Source of the DNA: a virus
DNA: 24,195 nt
IMG/VR virus record: IMGVR_UViG_3300023296_000303
Location: 1-24,195 of that record
Strand: one strand, 5' to 3'
Shown here: positions 1 to 6,206 of the stretch, piece by piece
Layout: each line of letters begins with the position of its first letter
Numbering within the stretch: the stretch's first letter is position 1
Position numbers and translations under genes: made by a program
Notes under the pieces: model-generated
Databases searched by the model: none
What the model saw: only the letters and a program-made list of their open reading frames with translations
Told to the model about the DNA's origin: nothing

Positions 1-579
1 TACATCCTCGTGGAAGCTGCCGACAAGGTCGCGGAATGGCTGCCATCTGAACATAACTGAGCAGGATGGAATGTAGCACTCTCTGTGAAGCCGTGCCTTA
101 TCATACTGTGAAATGTTCTCTAGTAGTTTCTCATTCTCCAATAACTCTTCTTCGCCCGACACTGGATTCTCTTGTATCTCCCAGCCTGCTGTGTACTTGT
201 CTCCGTATACTGCGATAAGGTCTGGGTTGTCTTCTAGGACTGCCTTCCTTGCTACGATTGCAGAGTCTTCGAAATAATCATCAGCATCAAGCAAACAAAC
301 ATATCTAATCCCATTCTGAGTTTTTAGATACTCAATTGCCCTATTGCGTGCAGCGCCGGGTCCAGAATTTACTTTACTGGCAATAAGCACTGTGTTCTCT
401 TTATTCTTGTCACACTCATGTAAAAGTGCTGCGCGCGTGTCAACATCCGTTGAGGCATCATCAACGACAACATGTAATATGTCATCACGGTGCTGCTTCC
501 TAATTGATAAAAAGTGTTTATGAATTAGGTTATATGGTGTGTTATAACAAGGTGTAATAATTGCTACCCTATTCTGCAT
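1..579 (-). CDS. Family 2 glycosyltransferase (GT-A fold), C-terminus cut by window edge
   Basis: A GT2-type enzyme would transfer a sugar from a nucleotide-sugar donor to an acceptor not identifiable here. Reading the minus strand from the ATG at 577-579 gives 193 residues with no stop before the window edge. The start MQNRVAIITPCYNTPYNL is the usual first beta strand of the GT-A nucleotide-binding fold. It is followed by VVDDASTD (donor uracil/ribose region), GPGAARNRAI, and LLDADDYF, which carries the DXD-type metal-binding motif near residue 100. The start overlaps the end of the preceding glycosyltransferase gene by 11 nt, so the two are probably translationally coupled. It is the fourth glycosyltransferase in a row after the sigma factor. 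The family assignment is firm. The substrate is unknown, and the C-terminal part cannot be seen. Confidence 0.88.
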   Translation of the reverse strand, partial: MQNRVAIITPCYNTPYNLIHKHFLSIRKQHRDDILHVVVDDASTDVDTRAALLHECDKNKENTVLIASKVNSGPGAARNRAIEYLKTQNGIRYVCLLDADDYFEDSAIVARKAVLEDNPDLIAVYGDKYTAGWEIQENPVSGEEELLENEKLLENISQYDKARLHRECYIPSCSVMFRWQPFRDLVGSFHEDV

Positions 580-1615
580 TATGTCTCTCCGTTACGGTTT
601 GCAATGTTTTGTTCCAGTCTTCAACATATCTTTCTTTATTGAAGTGCTCTAGAACCGTTGCTCTTGCGGCTGCGCCTAAACGCTTTCGTAGTTTACGGTC
701 ACTAAGCAGTCTATCGACTGCCGCAATACATTCTTCGTGAGTTTCGAAGATTAAGCAGTTTTCTTCATGCTTGAAGAAGTTAGGAATAGCACAGGTTGCT
801 GTAGTAACAATTGGCATTCCTACCGATGCTGCTTCTAAAAGTGACGCTGGCAATGGCGACTGAAGACTTGTATTAATAAATACGTCGTGCTCCTTAAGTT
901 GCTGTACAACTTGGTCACCCACTAATATTGGGCTGTTGTATCCAGCATTTGCACCGAACAACTGAAGTCGTGGACGAGGAGGTTGGTCAGCTTTCTCTTG
1001 TGGGGCTGTCTTTGCGTCTAAACTTAACAGTCCATCAATATCACCAACGGCCCACTCTCTACCAGCGAAGGAGTTTACTAATAGCATTGCTTTACCATTG
1101 CTGCCTTCCCATCCTGAGAACTTCTCAGTATCTACCATGTGATAGATTGTGTTAGATAGTTCGTCGTCCTTACAGCCCCATTCTTCTTTGGAATAATTAG
1201 TAATGAAGCCACGAACAACCATAGATAAGTCTTGAACGATTCTCTCCACAACGCCTTGTTGCTTCCACGCCTCTGTCGGCAGTGTGTGTTCAAATGACAT
1301 AACAGGACAGTCGAACTGTTGTGCTATGTTAATCCAATGGTTGTACTGGTCTACAATGTTCTGTGAGATAATAAGGTCTGGTCTACATGGAAGTTCATCC
1401 AAGGAATGAATGACTGTCATGTTCTCAGGAACCTTCTCTTGGTTTTGCCACTTAATGGGAAACTGAGGAATGTCTAAATTATAAAACTGGTGCCCAGTCT
1501 CACATAGATTTCTGTCAGTCATTGGATGCGTACTCGTTAAAAGTATTACTAATGGTCGATTACCAGCAGGTCTGTTTAGGTCACCGATAATATAATCTGC
1601 TCTAGCCTTGCCCAT
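569..1615 (-). CDS. GT-B glycosyltransferase (GT4-like)
   Basis: A 348-aa protein whose C-terminal half is a typical GT-B donor-binding domain. DVFINTSLQSP followed by LLEAASVGMPIVTT (about residues 244-272) matches the family block in which the glutamate contacts the donor sugar. The tail LLSDRKLRKRLGAAARATV is the usual closing helix of GT4 enzymes. The E-x7-E motif is incomplete: E261 is present, but its partner position 253 is serine. The N-terminal acceptor domain (about 20-165) is divergent, with HTLPTEAW and a strand ending in FITNYSKEEWG. The gene overlaps the upstream glycosyltransferase by 14 nt and the downstream one by 11 nt, so it lies in a tight operon. It ends in TAG. The fold is clear; the acceptor and the sugar are not. 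Confidence 0.82.
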   Translation of the reverse strand: MGKARADYIIGDLNRPAGNRPLVILLTSTHPMTDRNLCETGHQFYNLDIPQFPIKWQNQEKVPENMTVIHSLDELPCRPDLIISQNIVDQYNHWINIAQQFDCPVMSFEHTLPTEAWKQQGVVERIVQDLSMVVRGFITNYSKEEWGCKDDELSNTIYHMVDTEKFSGWEGSNGKAMLLVNSFAGREWAVGDIDGLLSLDAKTAPQEKADQPPRPRLQLFGANAGYNSPILVGDQVVQQLKEHDVFINTSLQSPLPASLLEAASVGMPIVTTATCAIPNFFKHEENCLIFETHEECIAAVDRLLSDRKLRKRLGAAARATVLEHFNKERYVEDWNKTLQTVTERHNAE

Positions 1616-2720
1616 TGATGATTTCCTTTAACTTTTGGCCAATTGTTGCTGGGTCGAACTTAGCAAACAATGCTTCCTGTTGTGTATCAATATTTCTCTT
1701 CATTGAAGAAAAGTGATTCTGTAGTGCTTCTGCGCCAGACTTGATAACTGGTTCATACCAGTTCTCTCTTGCGGTATAAAGTGCTGGGTCTGGATGTGGC
1801 ATGTTGTGAACTGAGTCAAGATATGAATCTACCAGATGGGAGTTCTCATCATTGGCCCAGTCGAGCATAGCGGTATTATGCGTTGTAACAAGCTCGTTAC
1901 CATAACAAAGTGCTTCAAATGCAGGAATTCCCCATCCTTCGCCTCTAGATGTATTTAGATAACAGTCGCCCATTTTGTGTAACTTCTGAATCCCGGCCTC
2001 TGTCATTACAGTGTCTGTAATATAAATGCGTGGATACTTAGGAAGTCTCATAGCTCCTTTAATTTCTTGAACAGCACCGGCAACCTTCTGTGCGTCACCC
2101 TGTTGACTATGCATACCAACATAACCCTTTAATACTAGTAACACTGACTCATCGTTTTGGAAGGCTAAGAAGTATGAGCGAATAGCTGCGTCAATACCTT
2201 TTTTATGTGACCATTGAGCAATGTTGTAATATATAGTCACTTCCTCTGGATTTACTCCGAGAATTTCATATGGTACTACATCGTCTGTATTAAAGTCATC
2301 CTTAAAGATTGGCATTGGAACTACATGAATTGGAATTGATACTCCGCTTCTTTTAAAGGCTTCCTTGTTAGCCTCACATGGAACAATTAGTTCATTGAAT
2401 GAGTTGAGTTGAATTGCCCAGTGTGGAGGAATTCTGTCAGTCTCCCAACAACAAATACCAATGTTACGTTTGCCCGGTGCCGCTCTCATCTCGTTTGGTG
2501 TGATGATTTGAACAGTCGTTTCAATCTCGTCGTTGATTTGGCGACGAAGACATGGAATGATTTCCTTTGGTAGTGGTGACCTGCTGCCGCTGTCGTACTT
2601 AGTACATGCCAGTGACCAATTCTCAGCATCATCTACTAAGAGCAGTGCCCTCATGTAGCTTCTTGCTAATGTGGCATAGCCACTCATGTCCTTGAATGGA
2701 CCGAGTCCTAACTTTTTCAT
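1602..2720 (-). CDS. GT-B glycosyltransferase (GT4-like) with intact E-x7-E motif
   Basis: A 372-aa enzyme of GT4 type. The N-terminus GPFKDMSGYATLARSYMRAL resembles the glycine-rich acceptor-side loop of these enzymes. The sequence TIYYNIAQWSHKKGIDAAIRSY (about 162-183) corresponds to the start of the second Rossmann domain. RGEGWGIPAFEALCYGNELVT (about 259-279) holds a canonical E-x7-E pair, E261 and E269. The ATG at 2718-2720 overlaps the TAA of the upstream 603-aa gene in a TAATG arrangement, which favours coupled translation. Its own 3' end overlaps the next glycosyltransferase by 14 nt. Of the three GT-B enzymes in this cluster it has the most conventional active site. The substrate is not inferable. 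Confidence 0.85.
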   Translation of the reverse strand: MKKLGLGPFKDMSGYATLARSYMRALLLVDDAENWSLACTKYDSGSRSPLPKEIIPCLRRQINDEIETTVQIITPNEMRAAPGKRNIGICCWETDRIPPHWAIQLNSFNELIVPCEANKEAFKRSGVSIPIHVVPMPIFKDDFNTDDVVPYEILGVNPEEVTIYYNIAQWSHKKGIDAAIRSYFLAFQNDESVLLVLKGYVGMHSQQGDAQKVAGAVQEIKGAMRLPKYPRIYITDTVMTEAGIQKLHKMGDCYLNTSRGEGWGIPAFEALCYGNELVTTHNTAMLDWANDENSHLVDSYLDSVHNMPHPDPALYTARENWYEPVIKSGAEALQNHFSSMKRNIDTQQEALFAKFDPATIGQKLKEIINGQG

Positions 2721-4531
2721 TATAGTACCATTCCTTGTAAGATGTTTTCATTCTTCAATAGTTCCCGCATCTGTTCTTGGTGCGCCTTCTGTGCCCTATA
2801 TTGAAGCATTAACATTTCAGTCTTGTTGTCCTTAGTTGCTACGCCCATGAAGTATTCGACAATAGATTGACGAGGTCTGCCATGAGCTAATGATTCAAGC
2901 CATGTTTGGCGGCCTACTACATCTACTGTGCTTCCTAGAATTTCTGTATAACACCAATCTACAAACTGTTCGTCTGGTAGGTTTGGAATTGTAATACCAT
3001 TAAGGTTTGGAACCTCGTCTGGTGAAATCTCTTTGTCCCATGTAGTTGTTCTGTCGTGTGCTGGAAGGTTGTCAATGACATACTCCCAACGCTTTGCAAT
3101 TTCGTCATAGTCACAGTTGTCCTTAATAGACTCAACGGCCTTCTGAGAAAGAATCTTCAACTTCTTAGGGTTGGCAATAACTTTCATCTTCATAGCCATG
3201 TCTTTGCGGTCGAAGTAACAACGACGCTGCATTGTTGCCGCTTCGTGGAACTCGTATGCAATGTTAACTGCGATGCCACCCTCATGCATTGTATATGGAG
3301 TACCGTCTGCATTCTTGTGCATAATATTACCTTCCCAGTCGGTTGGCTTCATTCCTTTTTCCTTCATCGCTGCGTTAGCAGTAACTAAGACAGGAACACC
3401 ACAACCTTTGGCTTCTGAGATAGGCATTTCGTCAGCACCGGCAATCGAACCTTGAACGTATAAGTCCATCATGTTGAATACCTCTGCCATTTCTTCACGA
3501 GTGAATCCTACGTTTGTGTTAGGAGTTCTTAGTGCCTCGTTACCACAGCATGGACACTTCATGTAAGCACGACCATTTGTCATCTTAGCATGTAGCAACC
3601 AGATTGCATAGCCGACTAGCTTCTTATTACATGAGTCACACTGGTATGTGTGAAGAATGTGTTTGTGGAAGCCTTCAAAATAATTAGGCATATATTTCAT
3701 TTGTGACAGTCTTGCGATGTGTGTCCAATACTCTTGACCGGCATCATATCCAGATGAGTGAATTAAAAATACAGCTTTCTGAATTGTTTCGTTATTAGGA
3801 TTCTTTTTCTTCATCATTGCAAAGCTATCAAGGATTTCACAGAATAGCTTACGCTGTTGATTTCTCATAACGGTTCCGATAATCGGAAGGTCTACTGAGA
3901 TACCCCATTTCTCTCGCACTGCATTCTTGTCCATTGGTTTAAACACATCCATGTCTACGCCGGGACGAGTTGGTGTGGGAAGAAGCTTCTTTGCGCCACC
4001 CTGTCTAATCTTAGGTGACTGCTCTTTCATTACATTAATGGCAAAGTCTGAGTAACCCATAAGATAATCTGCCGTCTCATACATCTTCAACCACTCTTGT
4101 CGTTGTGGTGTGCTGTCAATACATGGCATGAATATCCAACGGAAGTGTTTACGGAATGGACTGTCCATGTGGATAGTTGACATCCACGGGTCCATCCATG
4201 AGCATACATAGTCAGGTTCAAAGTCTAGAAGAACGCCATCATATACAGCGGCGCCGAATTGGCCTAACTGTTGTTGACGGCCCCATTGTTCATGGGGTTT
4301 GCGGTATTCTTGCTGACCGGCTTGGTCGTTATCCTCTGGGATAGCAGCATAGACTTTCCACGGTACATTTGCAATGCGTGGGTCTGACTGTTTAATATAA
4401 GTGCCAAGTTCAGCAATCTCATATTTCCCAGTATCGTATAGTCGTCTAATCAATGACTTAGCGATATTAGAGAATCCCGTGTTAAGTTCGCTGAACTCTG
4501 TAACAAACAGGATGCGCTTCTTCTTACTCAT
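2720..4531 (-). CDS. Large GT-B glycosyltransferase with inserted zinc ribbon
   Basis: A 603-aa protein. Residues 5-35 (KRILFVTEFSELNTGFSNIA) form the first strand and glycine loop of a GT-B enzyme. GVDMDVFKP (191-199) is the domain-linker motif of GT4 family members. PIIGTVMRNQQRKLFCEILDSF (216-237) opens the donor domain, and the region 362-385 with ISEAKGCGVPVLVT is the donor-binding block (E373 kept, no glutamate at the usual partner position 365). Between the donor-domain strands, residues about 295-332 carry C298-x2-C301 and C326-P-C-C-G, a zinc-ribbon-like insertion not usual in this family. About 120 further residues follow the GT core and are not assignable. The start overlaps the end of the sigma factor gene by 8 nt. 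The catalytic class is likely, the substrate unknown. Confidence 0.8.
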   Translation of the reverse strand: MSKKKRILFVTEFSELNTGFSNIAKSLIRRLYDTGKYEIAELGTYIKQSDPRIANVPWKVYAAIPEDNDQAGQQEYRKPHEQWGRQQQLGQFGAAVYDGVLLDFEPDYVCSWMDPWMSTIHMDSPFRKHFRWIFMPCIDSTPQRQEWLKMYETADYLMGYSDFAINVMKEQSPKIRQGGAKKLLPTPTRPGVDMDVFKPMDKNAVREKWGISVDLPIIGTVMRNQQRKLFCEILDSFAMMKKKNPNNETIQKAVFLIHSSGYDAGQEYWTHIARLSQMKYMPNYFEGFHKHILHTYQCDSCNKKLVGYAIWLLHAKMTNGRAYMKCPCCGNEALRTPNTNVGFTREEMAEVFNMMDLYVQGSIAGADEMPISEAKGCGVPVLVTANAAMKEKGMKPTDWEGNIMHKNADGTPYTMHEGGIAVNIAYEFHEAATMQRRCYFDRKDMAMKMKVIANPKKLKILSQKAVESIKDNCDYDEIAKRWEYVIDNLPAHDRTTTWDKEISPDEVPNLNGITIPNLPDEQFVDWCYTEILGSTVDVVGRQTWLESLAHGRPRQSIVEYFMGVATKDNKTEMLMLQYRAQKAHQEQMRELLKNENILQGMVL

Positions 4532-5159
4532 GTCCTTTAACCTTACTTCTAATTTTTTCGACTACCTTGTGTACTCGTTTTCTCATTGTTTCTCTTGAGA
4601 GACTATAGTGTTCAGCAATTTGGCTGTATGTCATCCCCTCAAGTTTGAATTTTAATAACTGCTTCTCGTCATCTGTTAAGTCAACGTCTTCCAACAAAGA
4701 AGATAGGTCAACTGAGTCAATCCCTGTCGTTGAGTGGTCAACCAGAGCTTCTGGGACTGGGACCACCTTGCCAACTTTGACGATGGCTTGTAGGTTTTTG
4801 AATTCCGTGTCAGACATCTTCATGGCAGTCTTAATATCACATTCTTCAACTCCGCGACCAAGAAGTTTCTTGAATGTGTTAAGTCTAAGTCTCTTGTTGT
4901 GAGGCAGCGAGGTAGGGCCATAAAACTTATTGGCCTCTTGCATGATAGCGTTGCGAATGCACTGGATAACGTATGTTGTCTTTTTGGTGCCTGCCGATTT
5001 TGCTCGCGCTGGAGAATATGAAGCAAGTCCGTTAATCATACCGATTTTACCGGCTTGCTCTAGGTCGTCAATATCGGATACGTTGGATTCGAGATACATT
5101 TGTTTAGAATACTTTTTAATCTGCCCAATGTAGTTTTTCAGTTCTATTTCGAAATCCAT
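4524..5159 (-). CDS. Sigma-70 family RNA polymerase sigma factor (phage-encoded)
   Basis: A 211-aa sigma-like protein expected to redirect host RNA polymerase to phage promoters. Residues about 30-78 match region 2: DDLEQAGKIGMINGLASYSP is the core-binding and -10 recognition helix start, followed by TTYVIQCIRNAIMQEANKF. Residues about 160-206 match region 4, with LTDDEKQLLKFKLEGMTYSQ leading into the helix-turn-helix IAEHYSLSRETMRKRV. Region 1.1 is absent and region 3 is short, as in group 3/4 or phage sigma factors. The leader holds an AGGAT ribosome-binding site just before the ATG and, 19 nt upstream of it, a strong inverted repeat (5179-5245). The gene overlaps the first glycosyltransferase gene by 8 nt, so that cluster is probably co-transcribed with it. 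Which promoters it recognises is unknown. Confidence 0.85.
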   Translation of the reverse strand: MDFEIELKNYIGQIKKYSKQMYLESNVSDIDDLEQAGKIGMINGLASYSPARAKSAGTKKTTYVIQCIRNAIMQEANKFYGPTSLPHNKRLRLNTFKKLLGRGVEECDIKTAMKMSDTEFKNLQAIVKVGKVVPVPEALVDHSTTGIDSVDLSSLLEDVDLTDDEKQLLKFKLEGMTYSQIAEHYSLSRETMRKRVHKVVEKIRSKVKGHE

Positions 5160-5178
5160 TATATCCTAGTAAGGGTTT

Positions 5179-5245
5179 GGGTGGCCCCTCGTTTTCATTG
5201 AGTGCAATGGAATAGTTGGGTCCAATTACTCGCTTAGGGCCACCC
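5179..5245 (-). promoter_or_regulatory. Structured leader upstream of the sigma factor gene
   Basis: The spacer between SSB and the sigma gene contains a perfect 9-bp inverted repeat, GGGTGGCCC at 5179-5187 and GGGCCACCC at 5237-5245, enclosing 49 nt. In the minus-strand transcript the enclosed segment can form a second stem: GAGU pairs with ACUC and is continued by AAU/AUU and GG/CC pairs, with two small bulges. The element ends about 19 nt before the sigma ATG. No run of U follows either stem, so a simple intrinsic terminator is unlikely. It could be a regulatory leader, a processing site or an mRNA stabiliser. Base pairing was worked out by eye; function is inferred. Confidence 0.5.
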
Positions 5246-5275
5246 GGAGGTTTAATTAATTAGCTTAATTATGTT

Positions 5276-5665
5276 TTAAAAGGGCACGTCTTCTGAACTT
5301 GCTGCCGCACCACTAACTGCACCGGCACCCTCGCGGGGCTCTGTGAAGATAGAGATGTTACGAACATTAACGTGATTGCGCTTAATTGTCTCGCCATCCT
5401 TCTCGTACTGGTCTGTTTCCCAAGTACCTGTTAGAGTTACCTTTGCGCCCTTGGCGCCGTACTTCATAATACGTTCTGCGGTAGCACCCCAAGCCGTAAA
5501 GTCAATAAAGGTGGTTTGCTTAACAAGTTCCTCTTGACCCTTCTTACGGTGGTAGCGGTTTACTGCTACTGAGCCTACTGCTTTTGTGGTTTCTCCAACT
5601 GGGAAACTACGTGGGTCGTTAGTCATACGCCCGTTTACTGCTAGTTCTGCAAAATCTGTTGCCAT
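5276..5665 (-). CDS. ssb: Single-stranded DNA-binding protein
   Basis: A 129-aa SSB that would coat single-stranded DNA during phage replication and recruit partner enzymes. The OB-fold pattern is present: FAELAVNGRMTNDP at the start, VGSVAVNRYHRKKG, TTFIDFTAWGATAERIMKY with the conserved W-G and hydrophobic core, then GAKVTLTGTWETDQYEKDGE. It closes with the acidic tip SSEDVPF, like the DDIPF tail of bacterial SSBs that binds other replication proteins. The start is the ATG at 5663-5665, because AGGAG sits 7 nt before it; a longer reading from a TTG at 5683 would place that ribosome-binding site inside the coding region. The linker is short and alanine/glycine-rich. It has its own 109-nt upstream spacer with a promoter-like element (5711-5728). 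Confidence 0.93.
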   Translation of the reverse strand: MATDFAELAVNGRMTNDPRSFPVGETTKAVGSVAVNRYHRKKGQEELVKQTTFIDFTAWGATAERIMKYGAKGAKVTLTGTWETDQYEKDGETIKRNHVNVRNISIFTEPREGAGAVSGAAASSEDVPF

Positions 5666-5710
5666 TTTCTTTCTCCTATTCAACGTCTGAAAAATCAGCG
5701 TCTGTGTGTC

Positions 5711-5728
5711 CTCTTTAATATACTGTAA
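5711..5728 (-). promoter_or_regulatory. TTACAGTATA element upstream of ssb (promoter or operator candidate)
   Basis: On the minus strand this reads TTACAGTATATTAAAGAG, about 46 nt before the SSB start. The same TTACAGTATAnTAA core (13 of 14 positions) occurs in the 17440-17549 spacer, also just upstream of a gene block. TATATT could act as a -10 box, with GTCACA 15 nt upstream as a poor -35. A site for a phage-specific factor, perhaps the sigma factor encoded here, or a repressor operator is equally possible. Confidence 0.4.
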
Positions 5729-5743
5729 AAGGTGCTGTGTGAC

Positions 5744-5771
5744 CCGGGGAAATTAGTTTAAAATTCCCAGG
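5744..5771 (-). other. Hairpin in the spacer before ssb (terminator or processing candidate)
   Basis: Bases 5744-5754 pair with 5761-5771, giving nine base pairs with two internal mismatches around a 6-nt loop. Next to it, GGTTATTAACC (5770-5780) is a second small palindrome overlapping the stop codon of the HNH gene. No U-rich tract follows on the minus-strand transcript, so intrinsic termination is not convincing. It may mark the 3' end of the upstream transcript or an RNA processing site. Confidence 0.35.
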
Positions 5772-5774
5772 TTA

Positions 5775-5960
5775 TTAACCATTTCTGAGATATTCAATTG
5801 CTGAACGCAACTTCTCAATATCATCATAAAACAGTCCAAGTGCGTGATTGCATTGTTGACAAAGTAGTCCGCGAACATGGCCATATTCATGGCAATGGTC
5901 TACACACAAGGCTTTGGCTTCTTTGCAAATCTTACACTGTCCACCTTGTTGCTTTGACAT
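5775..5960 (-). CDS. Endonuclease VII-family HNH/His-Me core (61 aa, translatable part)
   Basis: This ATG-initiated frame encodes the recognisable catalytic core of the recombination endonuclease VII family (T4 gp49 type, resolves branched DNA). It has C9-x2-C12, then V-D21-H22-C23-H24, and C34-x2-C37-N38, the expected layout of four zinc ligands around the catalytic D-H and N. The helix DDIEKLRSAIEYL closes the domain. A GAGG lies about 11 nt before this ATG and could serve as a weak ribosome-binding site. The family-typical sequence continues upstream in frame (LRKYGITLEDFDK just before this methionine), so this is either the distal part of a broken gene or an internally started minimal nuclease. 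The domain call is firm; its expression as a 61-aa protein is uncertain. Confidence 0.7.
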   Translation of the reverse strand: MSKQQGGQCKICKEAKALCVDHCHEYGHVRGLLCQQCNHALGLFYDDIEKLRSAIEYLRNG

Positions 5961-6206
5961 TTTATCAAAATCCTCAAGGGTGATTCCATATTTTCTAAGA
6001 TACGCACTATTGCGTCTTAGTTTTTCATACTTTTTTGTGCTGCGATACTTCTTGCGGCGCTCTCGGCTAGAGATGGTGTAATTTTTAGAAATACAACTCT
6101 TACATCTGGTATTCCCATCTTTGCCTTTCTAGTTATTGCCACTATTAGTATATTTGATGCTGCAATTATAGCAGATTAGATGTCTAACTTTATTCTTCCA
6201 AGCCAC
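5775..6206 (-). pseudogene. Full-length endonuclease VII-like gene interrupted by an in-frame TAG
   Basis: Reading upstream of the 61-aa core in the same frame gives continuous family-like sequence up to a GTG at 6204-6206, which overlaps the polymerase stop codon by one base. Codon 26 (6129-6131) is TAG. Upstream of it lie 25 residues including L-I-C-Y-N-C; downstream come KGKDGNTRCKSC, a basic linker rich in R, K and Y, and YLRKYGITLEDFDK leading into the core. The first C-x2-C and the later C-K-S-C look like the two halves of one zinc finger, so the amber falls inside that module. With readthrough the product would be 143 aa, close to the 157 aa of T4 gp49. No ATG, GTG or TTG occurs between the amber and 5960. 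TAG is a normal stop in at least four other genes here. A point nonsense mutation, readthrough or a base-calling error could explain it. Confidence 0.6.

Noticed and set aside
3056-3455. Plus-strand frames opposite the 603-aa glycosyltransferase
   Set aside because: The hydrophobic, cysteine-rich translation is typical of antisense to a real gene, and there is no regulatory sequence in front.
5744-5780. Rho-independent terminator after the endonuclease VII gene
   Set aside because: The hairpin has two mismatches and no U tract follows it on the transcribed strand, so it is listed only as a hairpin.
5775-6206. TAG reassigned to an amino acid in this phage
   Set aside because: TAG ends at least four other genes at positions that fit their families and neighbours (571, 1604, 6208, 18236), including the complete polymerase, so a general recoding is not supported.
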